From assembly GCF_011516925.1 (NCBI RefSeq), contig NZ_WOTG01000001.1, forward strand, positions 310,001 to 374,000: a stretch of 64,000 nucleotides of DNA, read 5' to 3'. The notes beneath the pieces are model-generated. The model worked only from the letters and a program-made list of their open reading frames with translations. It had not been told where the DNA came from and made no database searches. The stretch comes from Acetobacter fabarum. Its GTDB lineage: Bacteria > Pseudomonadota > Alphaproteobacteria > Acetobacterales > Acetobacteraceae. This document shows positions 56,550-64,000 of the stretch, piece by piece; the stretch's first letter is position 1, and each line of letters opens with the position of its first letter. Both the position numbers and the translations under genes were made by a program.

Positions 56550-59500
56550 TTGACTTCCAACGGTCAAGACACCTCCCCCCCCGCAAGAACAAAAATTCCG
56601 CGTGCGCTGGCGATTGGCGCATGCGTTCTGGTGGCCTCCCCCTTTGTGGGGCTCGGGGCGTTGCTGGGTGCCATGGCATTTGGCCCGCTTGATATTACGC
56701 CAGTGGTGCGGCCTTTTCTGCCCATCACAATTATCAAGGGGGAACGTGCGCACCCGCCAGCAGTCAGCCTGCGTCTGGGCCATGCCGAACTCCGCTGGAA
56801 TGGCCTGCGTGAAGGCATGGGTGTGCCCATAACCGTTGTGCTTGAGGACCTGAGCTTTATTGCACCCGGCAACGCCCACCCGAATACCGTGCGCGAAGCA
56901 GACGTCACGCTGGACCCGCTGGCCTTGTTGCACGGCAGCATAAGGCTGCGCACCATCAACATCAAAGGGGTGCGCCTTGCCCTGCGCCGCGCCCATAACG
57001 GCAGCGTGGAATTTGACCTCGATCTGCCCTCTACCCCATCCTCCCATCAGGATAACACGCTGGAAACCTACGGGCTGGAACACGCACGTATAGAAGATGC
57101 CACCATAAGCATGGATGACCAGCTCACCGGCACGCACTGGCTGGCATCCGATATTGGTGTGGACCTGCGCCTGCATACCATAGGGCACGCCACAGGGGTT
57201 ACCGGGGCTGTCAAACTGAGCATAGCGCCGCAAGGCGACCCCGGTACCAGACTGGTCCTGAACGCACATGGTGCACCGGCCGACAATGGCAGACAGATTG
57301 CATGGCACCTGAGCACAAACACGCTCAACCCCGCTACATTTGCCCCCCTCCGCCCCGAACTGGCCAAGATAGACCTGCCCATAAGCCTTACGGCAGATAC
57401 GTATTTTACCTCTGCGCCAAAAACGCCGTGGATGGTGCCCAATGCGCTGGAACTGACAACCGCCATAGGCGCCGGCCATGTGGAGGCAGGCGGCACACGC
57501 TATGAGGTGGACCACGGTACGGCAGGCATGTTTGTGCTGCTCAACCAGACCAAGGCGCAGTCCGTACCCGCCCAGATTACCCTGCCCTCCGTGCATCTGC
57601 TCTTGCGCAACCCCAGTGCACCAGATGATGCCGCACGCGCCTTGAGCGTGAACCTGAGTGGCTTCCTCAACACATCGGACCTGATGCAGCCCAAAGGCAT
57701 AGAGGCCAGACTGAGTGCAACCATTCCCCATGTCTCGTTTGAGGATCTGACCTATTACTGGCCCAGCCTTGCTGCCAAGGGTGGCAAAAAATGGGTGACC
57801 GAGAACATAACCACCGGCACGGCCACCAACCTTGTGACCACAGCCGAACTGGGCAGCAGCCAGGGCTGGAACGGCCTGAAGCTGACCGGCATACAGGGGG
57901 GCATTGATGCAACGGGCCTGACCGTTCACTGGCTGCGCCCCATTACGCCCTTGCAAGGGCTGGATGCCCGGCTGGATATTGTAAGCCCGGACAAGCTGAG
58001 CATTCACTTTGACCACGGCTACCAGCTTGTGGACCGGACCGGCAAAAACGTGGGCCAGAACGGCACAGGCCGGATTGAAGCCGGACCGGGCAGCATGGAC
58101 ATTGTGGGCCTGACCAAAAAAGACCAGACCGGCATTATAGAAACCGACCTGCACGGCCCTTTGCAGGATGTGATTGCCCTGCTGGCCGAACCACGGCTGC
58201 ACCTGCTCTCACGCCATCCGCTCAGCCTGACCCGCCCGCGCGGTACGGCCAACCTGCATCTGGGCCTGAGCCTGCCGCTGATCAGCCGCGTAACCATTAA
58301 CGACATGACCATCCAGAGCCATGCCGATGTCACGCATGCTTCCATTGGCAATGTTGTTGCCGGGCGCGATGTAGCCAACGCCCGTTTTGGGCTGGACGTG
58401 ACCACGGACGGGCTTGCCCTTGCCGGGCACGGGGTTATTGGCGGCCTGCCCTCCGACCTGACATACGACATGGACTTCCGCTCCCTTCCGCCAGATGCGG
58501 TAGCGGAAAAAGCCCATCTGACCTCGCGCATAACGCCCGACACGGCTCTGGCGGCAGGCATTGCCACGGGGGACCACTTTGCTGGCAGCGCGGACCTTGC
58601 CGTGGATTACCAGCAACTGGCCAGCCACATAGGCACTGTTGGCCTTGATCTGGACCTTGGGCGCGCTGATATTCGCATTCCCATGTGGCACAAAACAGCG
58701 GGGCAGGCTGCACATGCCTCCGCCACGCTGGATCTGGACCGGGGGCAGATTACCAATGTGGACCACCTGCAGGCATCTGGTCCGGATATGAACGTAATCG
58801 GCAAGGCGCAAATACGGCCCGGCCATGCGCCGGAACTGATTATTTCGTCCTTCAGGATCGCGCGTTCCAATGGCCACGCCAAACTGGTACTGCCCCAGAA
58901 CCAGTCCGGTAACATGGTCCATGTTGGCGTTTATGCAGACACGCTCGACCTCTCCCCGCTCATGAGCCGGGATGAGCACGAACCGAGCACGCCCGAGACC
59001 AGAAAGCCCGCCAACTACCATGTGCCAGAAGCCGCAACCGGCAAACTGCACGGCCCCCCCGGCACGGCCTGGGCCATTGACCTGACGGCAAACCAGCTCT
59101 GGTACAGCAAAACCAAGCAGCCCCTGCGCACCGTACAGGCCTATTTTGAAGATAACGGCCTGCGGCTGGAAAAAATGCGCTTTACCATGCGCGGACCAGT
59201 GCCAGCCAGCATGACACTGGTCCCCACAGGGGCCAACCGCACCCTGCACGCCCATATTCCCGATATGGGGGCGTTTCTGGCAGCTTTTGGCATTCTGCCC
59301 GACGTCAAGGGTGGGCAGGCCGTGCTGGATGGCACGTTTGATGATACCGAACCCGCCGCCCCTTTCAGCGGCAAGCTGAGCGTTACTCCGTTCACGCTAA
59401 AAAAAGCACCTACTTCCCTACAGGTCGCGCGCAATATTTCACTCTACGGCTGGCTCAATGCCCAGAACGCCAACGATTTTCTGGTGACGCACTTCAATAT

Positions 59501-59813
59501 GCCCGTGACGTTTGAAGATGGCGTGCTGGAAATCCATGATGGCACAACCGGTAATGGTGCGCTGGGGGCCACGCTGGAGGGCAAGGTCAACCTCGACCAC
59601 AACAGCATAGACCTGCATGGCACCGTGGTTCCCATTTTTGCCCTGAACACCCTGCCGGGCAAACTGCCGGGCATTGGCAGACTGTTCAGCCCGGAAAAAA
59701 ACGGGGGGCTGCTGGCTGTAACCTTCGGGATCACGGGTAATCTGGAAGACCCGACCCTGCACATTAACCCCTATTCCATTTTCCTGCCCGGGGCACTGCG
59801 CGAGATGTTCTAA
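56550..59813 (+). CDS. Large AsmA/YhdP-like (DUF3971) envelope protein
   Basis: This 1087-residue protein has one N-terminal helix (about 17-45) and a long beta-rich exported part; the C-terminal region (about 850-1080) with GALGATLEGKVNLDHNSIDL, PGIGRLFSPEKNGGLLAVTF and DPTLHINPYSIFLPGALREM is the AsmA-like C-terminal domain. Such proteins are thought to carry phospholipids between membranes, forming bridge-like hydrophobic grooves. The start is TTG at 56550 with AAAGG about 9 nt upstream; no better ATG exists. It is divergent from glnE and only 38 bp separates the two starts. Confidence 0.8.
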   Translation: MTSNGQDTSPPARTKIPRALAIGACVLVASPFVGLGALLGAMAFGPLDITPVVRPFLPITIIKGERAHPPAVSLRLGHAELRWNGLREGMGVPITVVLEDLSFIAPGNAHPNTVREADVTLDPLALLHGSIRLRTINIKGVRLALRRAHNGSVEFDLDLPSTPSSHQDNTLETYGLEHARIEDATISMDDQLTGTHWLASDIGVDLRLHTIGHATGVTGAVKLSIAPQGDPGTRLVLNAHGAPADNGRQIAWHLSTNTLNPATFAPLRPELAKIDLPISLTADTYFTSAPKTPWMVPNALELTTAIGAGHVEAGGTRYEVDHGTAGMFVLLNQTKAQSVPAQITLPSVHLLLRNPSAPDDAARALSVNLSGFLNTSDLMQPKGIEARLSATIPHVSFEDLTYYWPSLAAKGGKKWVTENITTGTATNLVTTAELGSSQGWNGLKLTGIQGGIDATGLTVHWLRPITPLQGLDARLDIVSPDKLSIHFDHGYQLVDRTGKNVGQNGTGRIEAGPGSMDIVGLTKKDQTGIIETDLHGPLQDVIALLAEPRLHLLSRHPLSLTRPRGTANLHLGLSLPLISRVTINDMTIQSHADVTHASIGNVVAGRDVANARFGLDVTTDGLALAGHGVIGGLPSDLTYDMDFRSLPPDAVAEKAHLTSRITPDTALAAGIATGDHFAGSADLAVDYQQLASHIGTVGLDLDLGRADIRIPMWHKTAGQAAHASATLDLDRGQITNVDHLQASGPDMNVIGKAQIRPGHAPELIISSFRIARSNGHAKLVLPQNQSGNMVHVGVYADTLDLSPLMSRDEHEPSTPETRKPANYHVPEAATGKLHGPPGTAWAIDLTANQLWYSKTKQPLRTVQAYFEDNGLRLEKMRFTMRGPVPASMTLVPTGANRTLHAHIPDMGAFLAAFGILPDVKGGQAVLDGTFDDTEPAAPFSGKLSVTPFTLKKAPTSLQVARNISLYGWLNAQNANDFLVTHFNMPVTFEDGVLEIHDGTTGNGALGATLEGKVNLDHNSIDLHGTVVPIFALNTLPGKLPGIGRLFSPEKNGGLLAVTFGITGNLEDPTLHINPYSIFLPGALREMF

Positions 59814-59820
59814 CCCCCGG

Positions 59821-59856
59821 CATTCCCCCGCGCAGCACATGCCGTGCGGGGGAATG
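59821..59856. terminator. Long hairpin between convergent genes
   Basis: CATTCCCCCGC (59821-59831) and GCGGGGGAATG (59846-59856) form a perfect 11-bp stem around a 14-nt loop, between the AsmA-like gene's stop and the opposite gene's stop. No T-run follows on either side, so it is a candidate bidirectional transcription stop or mRNA 3' stabiliser. Confidence 0.4.
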
Positions 59857-59875
59857 CTCTGGTGGCATGGCCCAG

Positions 59876-60487
59876 CTAGTGTGCATGCCTTTGGGATGGC
59901 AGGTCCGATGCCGCATCGCGCGAGGCAGATGTATCCACCCCGTCCCCTGTATCAGGCAGGTCTGCATCGCTTTCCTGCAAAAAAACGGGGTCCTGCACAG
60001 TCCGGTTGATGGACAGACTGAGTGCGCCAGAATGCACCAGATCGCGCAGGGAGGTATCTTCATCCTCCATGCCGGTATCCACTCCATTGCCGCTGACTTC
60101 GCCAACCGCATGCAGCACCTGCCCGCTATGGGGGCGGACTTTTTCATGCAGCCAGTGGCGGGTGTGGGAGACAACGCTGGACGCATCCGCCGCCATGCAG
60201 GGCTGCATGTGGGTCAAGGTAATGGTTTCGGTTGTAACAACCGCCTGGGCTTGTGCCTGCGCTTGCGGCGTATGCCCGGCGGGGCCGGGCCGGGCGGTAT
60301 CATCCGTTGCAAACACGGTGCCGGAGGGCACCACAACCAGCGTTTGCGGCTGCTGGGCCGCCTGCTCCGTTATGCAGACCGTGGTTGGCCCATCCACCGC
60401 CTGAGCCTGCGCTGCGTCATGCGTCCACCCCAAGGCTGCGCATAGCGCAAACAGTAATGCGGTGCGGCCATAGGTTGCGTTGTGCAT
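59876..60487 (-). CDS. Secreted hypothetical protein, Ala/Gln-rich
   Basis: This 203-residue protein has a signal peptide (about 1-29, ending AQA) and no recognised domain. It contains an Ala/Gln run (TPQAQAQAQAVV) and an acidic, Asp-rich C-terminal half. It has two cysteines, at about 38 and 96. It lies 47 bp after the next secreted-protein gene and probably belongs to the same transcript. Unlike the two upstream genes, it lacks their shared Cys-pair region. Function is unknown. Confidence 0.65.
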   Translation of the reverse strand: MHNATYGRTALLFALCAALGWTHDAAQAQAVDGPTTVCITEQAAQQPQTLVVVPSGTVFATDDTARPGPAGHTPQAQAQAQAVVTTETITLTHMQPCMAADASSVVSHTRHWLHEKVRPHSGQVLHAVGEVSGNGVDTGMEDEDTSLRDLVHSGALSLSINRTVQDPVFLQESDADLPDTGDGVDTSASRDAASDLPSQRHAH

Positions 60488-60534
60488 TCCATCCCTTTCC
60501 TGCCTTTATCACCAATGGCCACGCATGGTGTGCA

Positions 60535-61194
60535 CTATGGGTGTGCTGGTGCCTCCTGCTGCAAACCGGGGGGTATGACAAACAGGCTATCGGGCTGCGC
60601 AACACGCTGCACACTGAGTGCGCGCACCGTTATCTGCCCACCCTGCGCGACCTGAAGCAGCAACCCGTCTGCCGTGTAGCAGGCATCCGTCGGGTGGCCA
60701 TCCGTATCTTTCGTGCGCCATATTGTGCACTGCTCACCCGCCACAACGGAACTCCCCAATCGTGCATAGGAGCCGACCATTGCGGGTTGGCCGGGGGGAG
60801 TAAGCTGCTGTGTGCCCGGCACAGGCATGATGCTGTCTTTTTTACGCCCGAGGTCCACAACACTCAGAGTTCTGTCACGCCATGAGGTGATCATGAACAC
60901 GGAGGATTTATCCGGGTCCAGCCGCTGGCGCAGGGTCGCAACCTGCCAGCGCATACGCTGGCGGGTGCTGACATCCCCCTGAGGGGAGGCAAGCTCGTAC
61001 TCCACATCCACATCCACGGAGGGGGTAATGGCCGGGGCTTCCGTTGGCGGATCACCCGCCGTGGTGGCCTGCGCGGGCGCGGCATCCTGCGCTGTACCAG
61101 CCTGCTGCGCATAGGCAGGCATACCCGCCAGAGCCAGCCCAAAAGCCGCAACAGCAAATGCGCTACGCGACACCATACTGCACCGTGTGACCAT
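60535..61194 (-). CDS. Secreted hypothetical protein with Cys-pair domain
   Basis: This 219-residue protein has a signal peptide ending AYA (about residue 28). The C-terminal part contains VVAGEQCTIWRTKDTDGHPT and a second Cys followed by YTADGLLLQ, resembling DUF4412-like beta-sheet proteins; two Cys about 14 residues apart probably form a disulfide. The start overlaps the previous gene's stop by one base (TAATG). Its closest relative in the window is the gene upstream, with VVAGQPCTTWQA. Function is unknown. Confidence 0.7.
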   Translation of the reverse strand: MVTRCSMVSRSAFAVAAFGLALAGMPAYAQQAGTAQDAAPAQATTAGDPPTEAPAITPSVDVDVEYELASPQGDVSTRQRMRWQVATLRQRLDPDKSSVFMITSWRDRTLSVVDLGRKKDSIMPVPGTQQLTPPGQPAMVGSYARLGSSVVAGEQCTIWRTKDTDGHPTDACYTADGLLLQVAQGGQITVRALSVQRVAQPDSLFVIPPGLQQEAPAHP

Positions 61195-61991
61195 TACCGG
61201 TTTTCTCCCTCAGGGTTAGGGCTGGTTGCGGGCAGGCTGGTTGCGGGGCCAACGCCTGTTACGGGGGGCTCGGTCTGGGCTGCATCGGAATGGGGAGAAT
61301 GGGGTGTGACTTCCAAAAAGCCCTGTGGCGGTTCAAAGGCGCTGACCGGCACAATATCGTAAGACACCTTCATGGCGCGCAGGCTGCCATTCAGCCCATC
61401 AACGTCCACACCATCCTGCTGGAGTATGAACCCGTCATCCGTAACGCAGGTTGATGCCTTGCCCTGCGCAGAAACCGCCTGCCATGTGGTACAGGGCTGG
61501 CCTGCCACCACATCGCTCCCGGTTTTGGTGAACTGCATGGACATGTCGAGCAGGAACGGGTTGCGTATGCCCTCCTGCTGCACAAGCCGGGTATAGATGC
61601 GACGGTCGTTGATAATAACCAGCACCTCCTGCGCGGCACGGTTGATAATCACCGCACCACGGCTGGTGTCCCCTTCCATGCTGGTCATGTAGTTGATCCG
61701 CATCAGCCCACCATCACCCGAATACAGCACCTGCACATGGCGGCTTGCCACGGGTGTATCGGCTTTGGCTCCGGCTTTGAGGTCCTGCTCGGTTGGGCGG
61801 GGCTGAAACACATAGTCGATCACCGCATCGCGCCCCGGTGTCAGGCGCGGGTGGTCTGTGGCCTGCTGGGCATGCAGGGGAGGAGTAACAATGGCAGACA
61901 TGGCCAAAACGCCAACGGCACACAGGCCGGGCACACGCAGGCTGCGTTTGCAGGCCGGTAAAAATCTGTCTGTCACCAAATCCATCTCCAT
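61194..61991 (-). CDS. Secreted hypothetical protein, paralogue of the following gene
   Basis: This protein of about 265 residues has a long signal peptide (RSLRVPGLCAVGVLAMSAIV, ending LHA) and a mature part with VIDYVFQPRPTEQDL, a beta-rich region with LMRINYMTSMEGDTSRGAVI, and VVAGQPCTTWQAVSAQGKAS followed by CVTDDGFILQQ. That last region aligns with the downstream gene, indicating an ancient tandem duplication. The start is uncertain: ATG 61991, ATG 61985 or GTG 61976 (the last with GGAG about 9 nt upstream). A longer reading to 62126 overlaps aat and was rejected. Confidence 0.7.
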   Translation of the reverse strand: MEMDLVTDRFLPACKRSLRVPGLCAVGVLAMSAIVTPPLHAQQATDHPRLTPGRDAVIDYVFQPRPTEQDLKAGAKADTPVASRHVQVLYSGDGGLMRINYMTSMEGDTSRGAVIINRAAQEVLVIINDRRIYTRLVQQEGIRNPFLLDMSMQFTKTGSDVVAGQPCTTWQAVSAQGKASTCVTDDGFILQQDGVDVDGLNGSLRAMKVSYDIVPVSAFEPPQGFLEVTPHSPHSDAAQTEPPVTGVGPATSLPATSPNPEGENR

Positions 61992-62056
61992 TTTTTTGCG
62001 GCCTGCACTCTCTGGGCGTGCGGTTGCCGCAACCAGCTTGTAAGGTTGTAGCAGCG

Positions 62057-62698
62057 TTACATGCTGCGTATTTCGGCTTCCAGCATATCGGGTGCCAGCG
62101 TATCGGACCAGCAGGGCTGCATACATACGGCACGCTCAAGCTGTTCTTTGTACTCTGTTGCAGGGATTTCCACCCCACCAAAACGGGCCAGATGCTCCGT
62201 GCCGAACTGTGTATCCAGCAGAATAAAACCGTTCAGGCGCATACGGGCAACCAGATGGACAAGAGCCACCTTGGAAGCATCCGTAACCCGGCTGAACATG
62301 CTCTCGCCAAAAAACACGCCTCCCAGTGCAACCCCATACAGCCCACCCACCAGTTCCCCTTCCATGCGACATTCAACACTATGGCCAAAGCCCATGGTGT
62401 GGAGCGCACAGAACAACTGGTAAATGCGGCTGTTGATCCATGTGCTTTCCCGCCCCGCGGCAGGGGCCGCACACCCGCGCATGACGGCAGGAAAATCCCG
62501 GTCCACGCTGACCTCAAAGCGGCCGGACAGAACCGTACGGCGCAAACGCCGGGGAACATGAAAACCCTCCAGCGGCAAAATGCCGCGCGGGTCCGGGTCA
62601 TACCAGCTTAAGGTCGGGTCATCCTCCCCCTCTGCCATGGGGAACAGCCCAACTGCGTAGGCCCCCAGCATCAGTTCAGGGGTCAGACCATCAGACAT
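62057..62698 (-). CDS. aat: Leucyl/phenylalanyl-tRNA--protein transferase
   Basis: This 213-residue enzyme adds Leu or Phe to proteins with basic N-termini for ClpS/ClpAP degradation (N-end rule). [60 protein letters not shown] and [16 protein letters not shown] are the family motifs. The ATG at 62698 is preferred over a longer in-frame reading to 62761. Three genes for secreted proteins follow on the same strand after a 65-bp gap. Confidence 0.95.
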   Translation of the reverse strand: MSDGLTPELMLGAYAVGLFPMAEGEDDPTLSWYDPDPRGILPLEGFHVPRRLRRTVLSGRFEVSVDRDFPAVMRGCAAPAAGRESTWINSRIYQLFCALHTMGFGHSVECRMEGELVGGLYGVALGGVFFGESMFSRVTDASKVALVHLVARMRLNGFILLDTQFGTEHLARFGGVEIPATEYKEQLERAVCMQPCWSDTLAPDMLEAEIRSM

Positions 62699-62789
62699 GC
62701 CGGATATGCTCCCATGTTTTTCCACCACCGCCCCCATCCGGGCAACCGGCTTTTCCCGCACTCGTTATCAGGCATAGGGTGGCTTGCGG

Positions 62790-62811
62790 TATAATGCACC
62801 CGCAGCATTAT
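62790..62811. promoter_or_regulatory. Inverted repeat at a -10-like box between divergent genes
   Basis: ATAATGC (62791-62797) and GCATTAT (62805-62811) are perfect inverted repeats with a 7-nt spacer, and TATAAT (62790-62795) overlaps the first arm on the + strand. No good -35 is visible. It may be an operator over the dehydrogenase promoter. Confidence 0.4.
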
Positions 62812-62865
62812 GCTAGCGTGCCCACCAGAATAAACACATCCCTGCCCGGCCCACCATGCTGCACC

Positions 62866-63852
62866 ATGGAGATTTTTGTGACCTCTCACCCCCCGCGCCT
62901 GATCCGCTCCACCCGCCTGCTGGACGCAGTGGAAGAGCGTATCCACTCCGAGTTTGACGCCCCACCCGCACCCGAGCATGCACTCAGCACCGCCGAGATG
63001 CTGAAACTGGCCCACGCCTACCAGCCCCTTGCCGTGCTGGTGACGCATACAGCCCCCCTTAAAGGGGCGGATGTCGCGGCTCTGCCAGAAAGCGTTAAAC
63101 TTGTGGCAACAGTCAGTGTCGGGCTGGACCATCTGGATGTTCCCGCTTTGCTGGCACGCAATATTGCCGTCTCCAACACCCCCGATGTGCTGACCGACTG
63201 CAACGCCGATCTGGCGATCATGCTCATTCTGGCCGCCAGCCGCAGAGCTGCGGAGTATTACACACTCATGAAAGCCGGATGGGGCCACGCACTGGGCATG
63301 GGGGAAATGCTGGGCCACCGCGTTACGGGCAAGCGGCTGGGCATTGTGGGCATGGGCCGCATTGGGCAGGCCGTTGCCAAGCGCGCCCGCGGGTTTGACA
63401 TGTCCATCCTCTACCACAACCGGCGGCGGCTGGACGCAGCGGAGGAAGCAGGGGCTACCTACTTTGAAACACTTGAGGACATGCTGCCCCACTGCGATAT
63501 TCTAAGCCTGCACATGCCCGGCTCCACAACAGCCCCCCCACTGATAAACGCCCGCACACTTGGGTTGCTGCCGCGCGGGAGTGTGCTGGTCAATGCTGCC
63601 CGTGGCTCCCTGATTGATGAAGATGCACTGATTGCCGCCCTGCGGTCCGGCCAGCTTTTTGCCGCCGGGCTGGATGTATTCCAGAATGAACCCAACCCGA
63701 ACCCGGCCCTGCTGGCCCTGCCCAACCTGTTCATGACCCCCCATGTCGGCAGTGCTACGGTAGAAACCCGGACTGCCATGGGCATGCTTGCCCTTGATAA
63801 TGTCCGCGCCATGGTGGAAGGCAAACCTCTGCCTTCCGGCGTGAGCGCATAA
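62866..63852 (+). CDS. D-2-hydroxyacid dehydrogenase (glyoxylate/hydroxypyruvate reductase type)
   Basis: This enzyme of about 328 residues reduces 2-oxoacids with NAD(P)H. The nucleotide fold includes GIVGMGRIGQAVAKRARGF (about 159-177) with GxGxxG. The catalytic Arg is in VNAARGSLIDEDAL (about 244), Glu follows in the FQNEP region, and the His is in MTPHVGSATVETR (about 293). HNRRR after the second strand suggests an NADP preference. The start may be ATG 62866 or GTG 62878, the latter having GGAG 6 nt upstream. It is divergent from aat, and a membrane-protein gene follows 28 bp downstream. Confidence 0.87.
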   Translation: MEIFVTSHPPRLIRSTRLLDAVEERIHSEFDAPPAPEHALSTAEMLKLAHAYQPLAVLVTHTAPLKGADVAALPESVKLVATVSVGLDHLDVPALLARNIAVSNTPDVLTDCNADLAIMLILAASRRAAEYYTLMKAGWGHALGMGEMLGHRVTGKRLGIVGMGRIGQAVAKRARGFDMSILYHNRRRLDAAEEAGATYFETLEDMLPHCDILSLHMPGSTTAPPLINARTLGLLPRGSVLVNAARGSLIDEDALIAALRSGQLFAAGLDVFQNEPNPNPALLALPNLFMTPHVGSATVETRTAMGMLALDNVRAMVEGKPLPSGVSA

Positions 63853-63880
63853 AACGGCAGGGATAAGGAGAAACAGCCCC

Positions 63881-64000
63881 ATGACCATGCGACTCTTCTG
63901 CGTTCTTGCTATGGGTATTTGTGCCGCGCTCTGGTACCCGGCTTTTCATTATCAGGGCACGTTACAGGTTCTGGGGATCAGCTTTCTGGCCATGGCTGTA
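63881..64000 (+). CDS. Start of a membrane protein gene (cut by window edge)
   Basis: The ATG at 63881 has AAGGAG upstream, and 40 codons remain open to the window end. They start MTMRLFCVLAMGICAALWYP and continue with HYQGTLQVLGISFLAMAV: two hydrophobic segments, so an inner-membrane protein or a signal-anchored protein. It follows the dehydrogenase by 28 bp and is probably co-transcribed. The family cannot be named from this fragment. Confidence 0.6.
   Translation, partial: MTMRLFCVLAMGICAALWYPAFHYQGTLQVLGISFLAMAV

Noticed and set aside
56508..58202. A 564-codon minus-strand frame opposite the AsmA-like gene
   Set aside because: The plus-strand gene has a helix, exported beta-rich body and AsmA-type end; the reverse frame has none and is a shadow.

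Overview
The window looks like chromosomal DNA from an acetic acid bacterium (Acetobacteraceae, Alphaproteobacteria; Acetobacter/Gluconobacter/Komagataeibacter group). This is inferred from protein character, moderately high GC with GC-rich third codon positions, and the alphaproteobacterial layout in which the rif, str, S10, spc and alpha ribosomal clusters form one collinear block. The exact genus is not determined. I see no tRNA, rRNA, CRISPR array, transposon or integrase gene.

Region by region. 1-9986 (+): the end of an MdtD-like MFS exporter, then a tightly coupled MdtA-MdtB-MdtC-type RND efflux operon with its outer-membrane channel lipoprotein, closed by an intrinsic terminator. 10069-10532 (-): two small stress-type membrane proteins. 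10618-13222 (-): an SsuABC/NrtABC-like ABC importer with its own promoter. 13360-41147 (-): the translation and transcription block, read in the order rplK-rplA-rplJ-rplL-rpoB-rpoC, rpsL-rpsG-tuf, rpsJ-rplC-D-W-B-rpsS-rplV-rpsC-rplP-rpmC-rpsQ-rplN-X-E-rpsN-H-rplF-R-rpsE-rpmD-rplO-secY-adk-rpsM-K-rpoA-rplQ. fusA is missing between rpsG and tuf, and secE-nusG are missing upstream of rplK. 41254-49540 (-): a second RND tripartite pump (OMF, adaptor, permease) behind an OmpR-type response regulator and its histidine kinase. 49562-50833 (-): rmuC. 51027-52295 (+): a KgtP-like 2-oxoglutarate symporter. 52424-52810 (+): a secreted Gly/Pro-rich protein. 52869-56511 (-): the peroxiredoxin bcp and glnE. 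56550-59813 (+): a large AsmA-like envelope protein. 59876-62698 (-): aat followed by three secreted proteins, two of them related. 62866-64000 (+): a D-2-hydroxyacid dehydrogenase and the start of a membrane protein.

How the genes work together. The central 28 kb supplies ribosomal proteins, the RNA polymerase core, EF-Tu, the Sec channel and adenylate kinase. The flanks are mostly envelope functions: two drug or solvent efflux systems (one with a local two-component regulator), uptake of organosulfur or similar solutes and of dicarboxylates, and envelope or periplasmic proteins. The least expected features are the missing fusA and secE-nusG, strong RNA hairpins at the rplL/rpoB, rpoB/rpoC and tuf/rpsJ junctions, low-complexity inserts in the MdtB/MdtC-type permeases, and an uncharacterised family of secreted proteins next to aat. 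I found no clearly new multi-gene system. The aat-linked secreted cluster is the nearest candidate.
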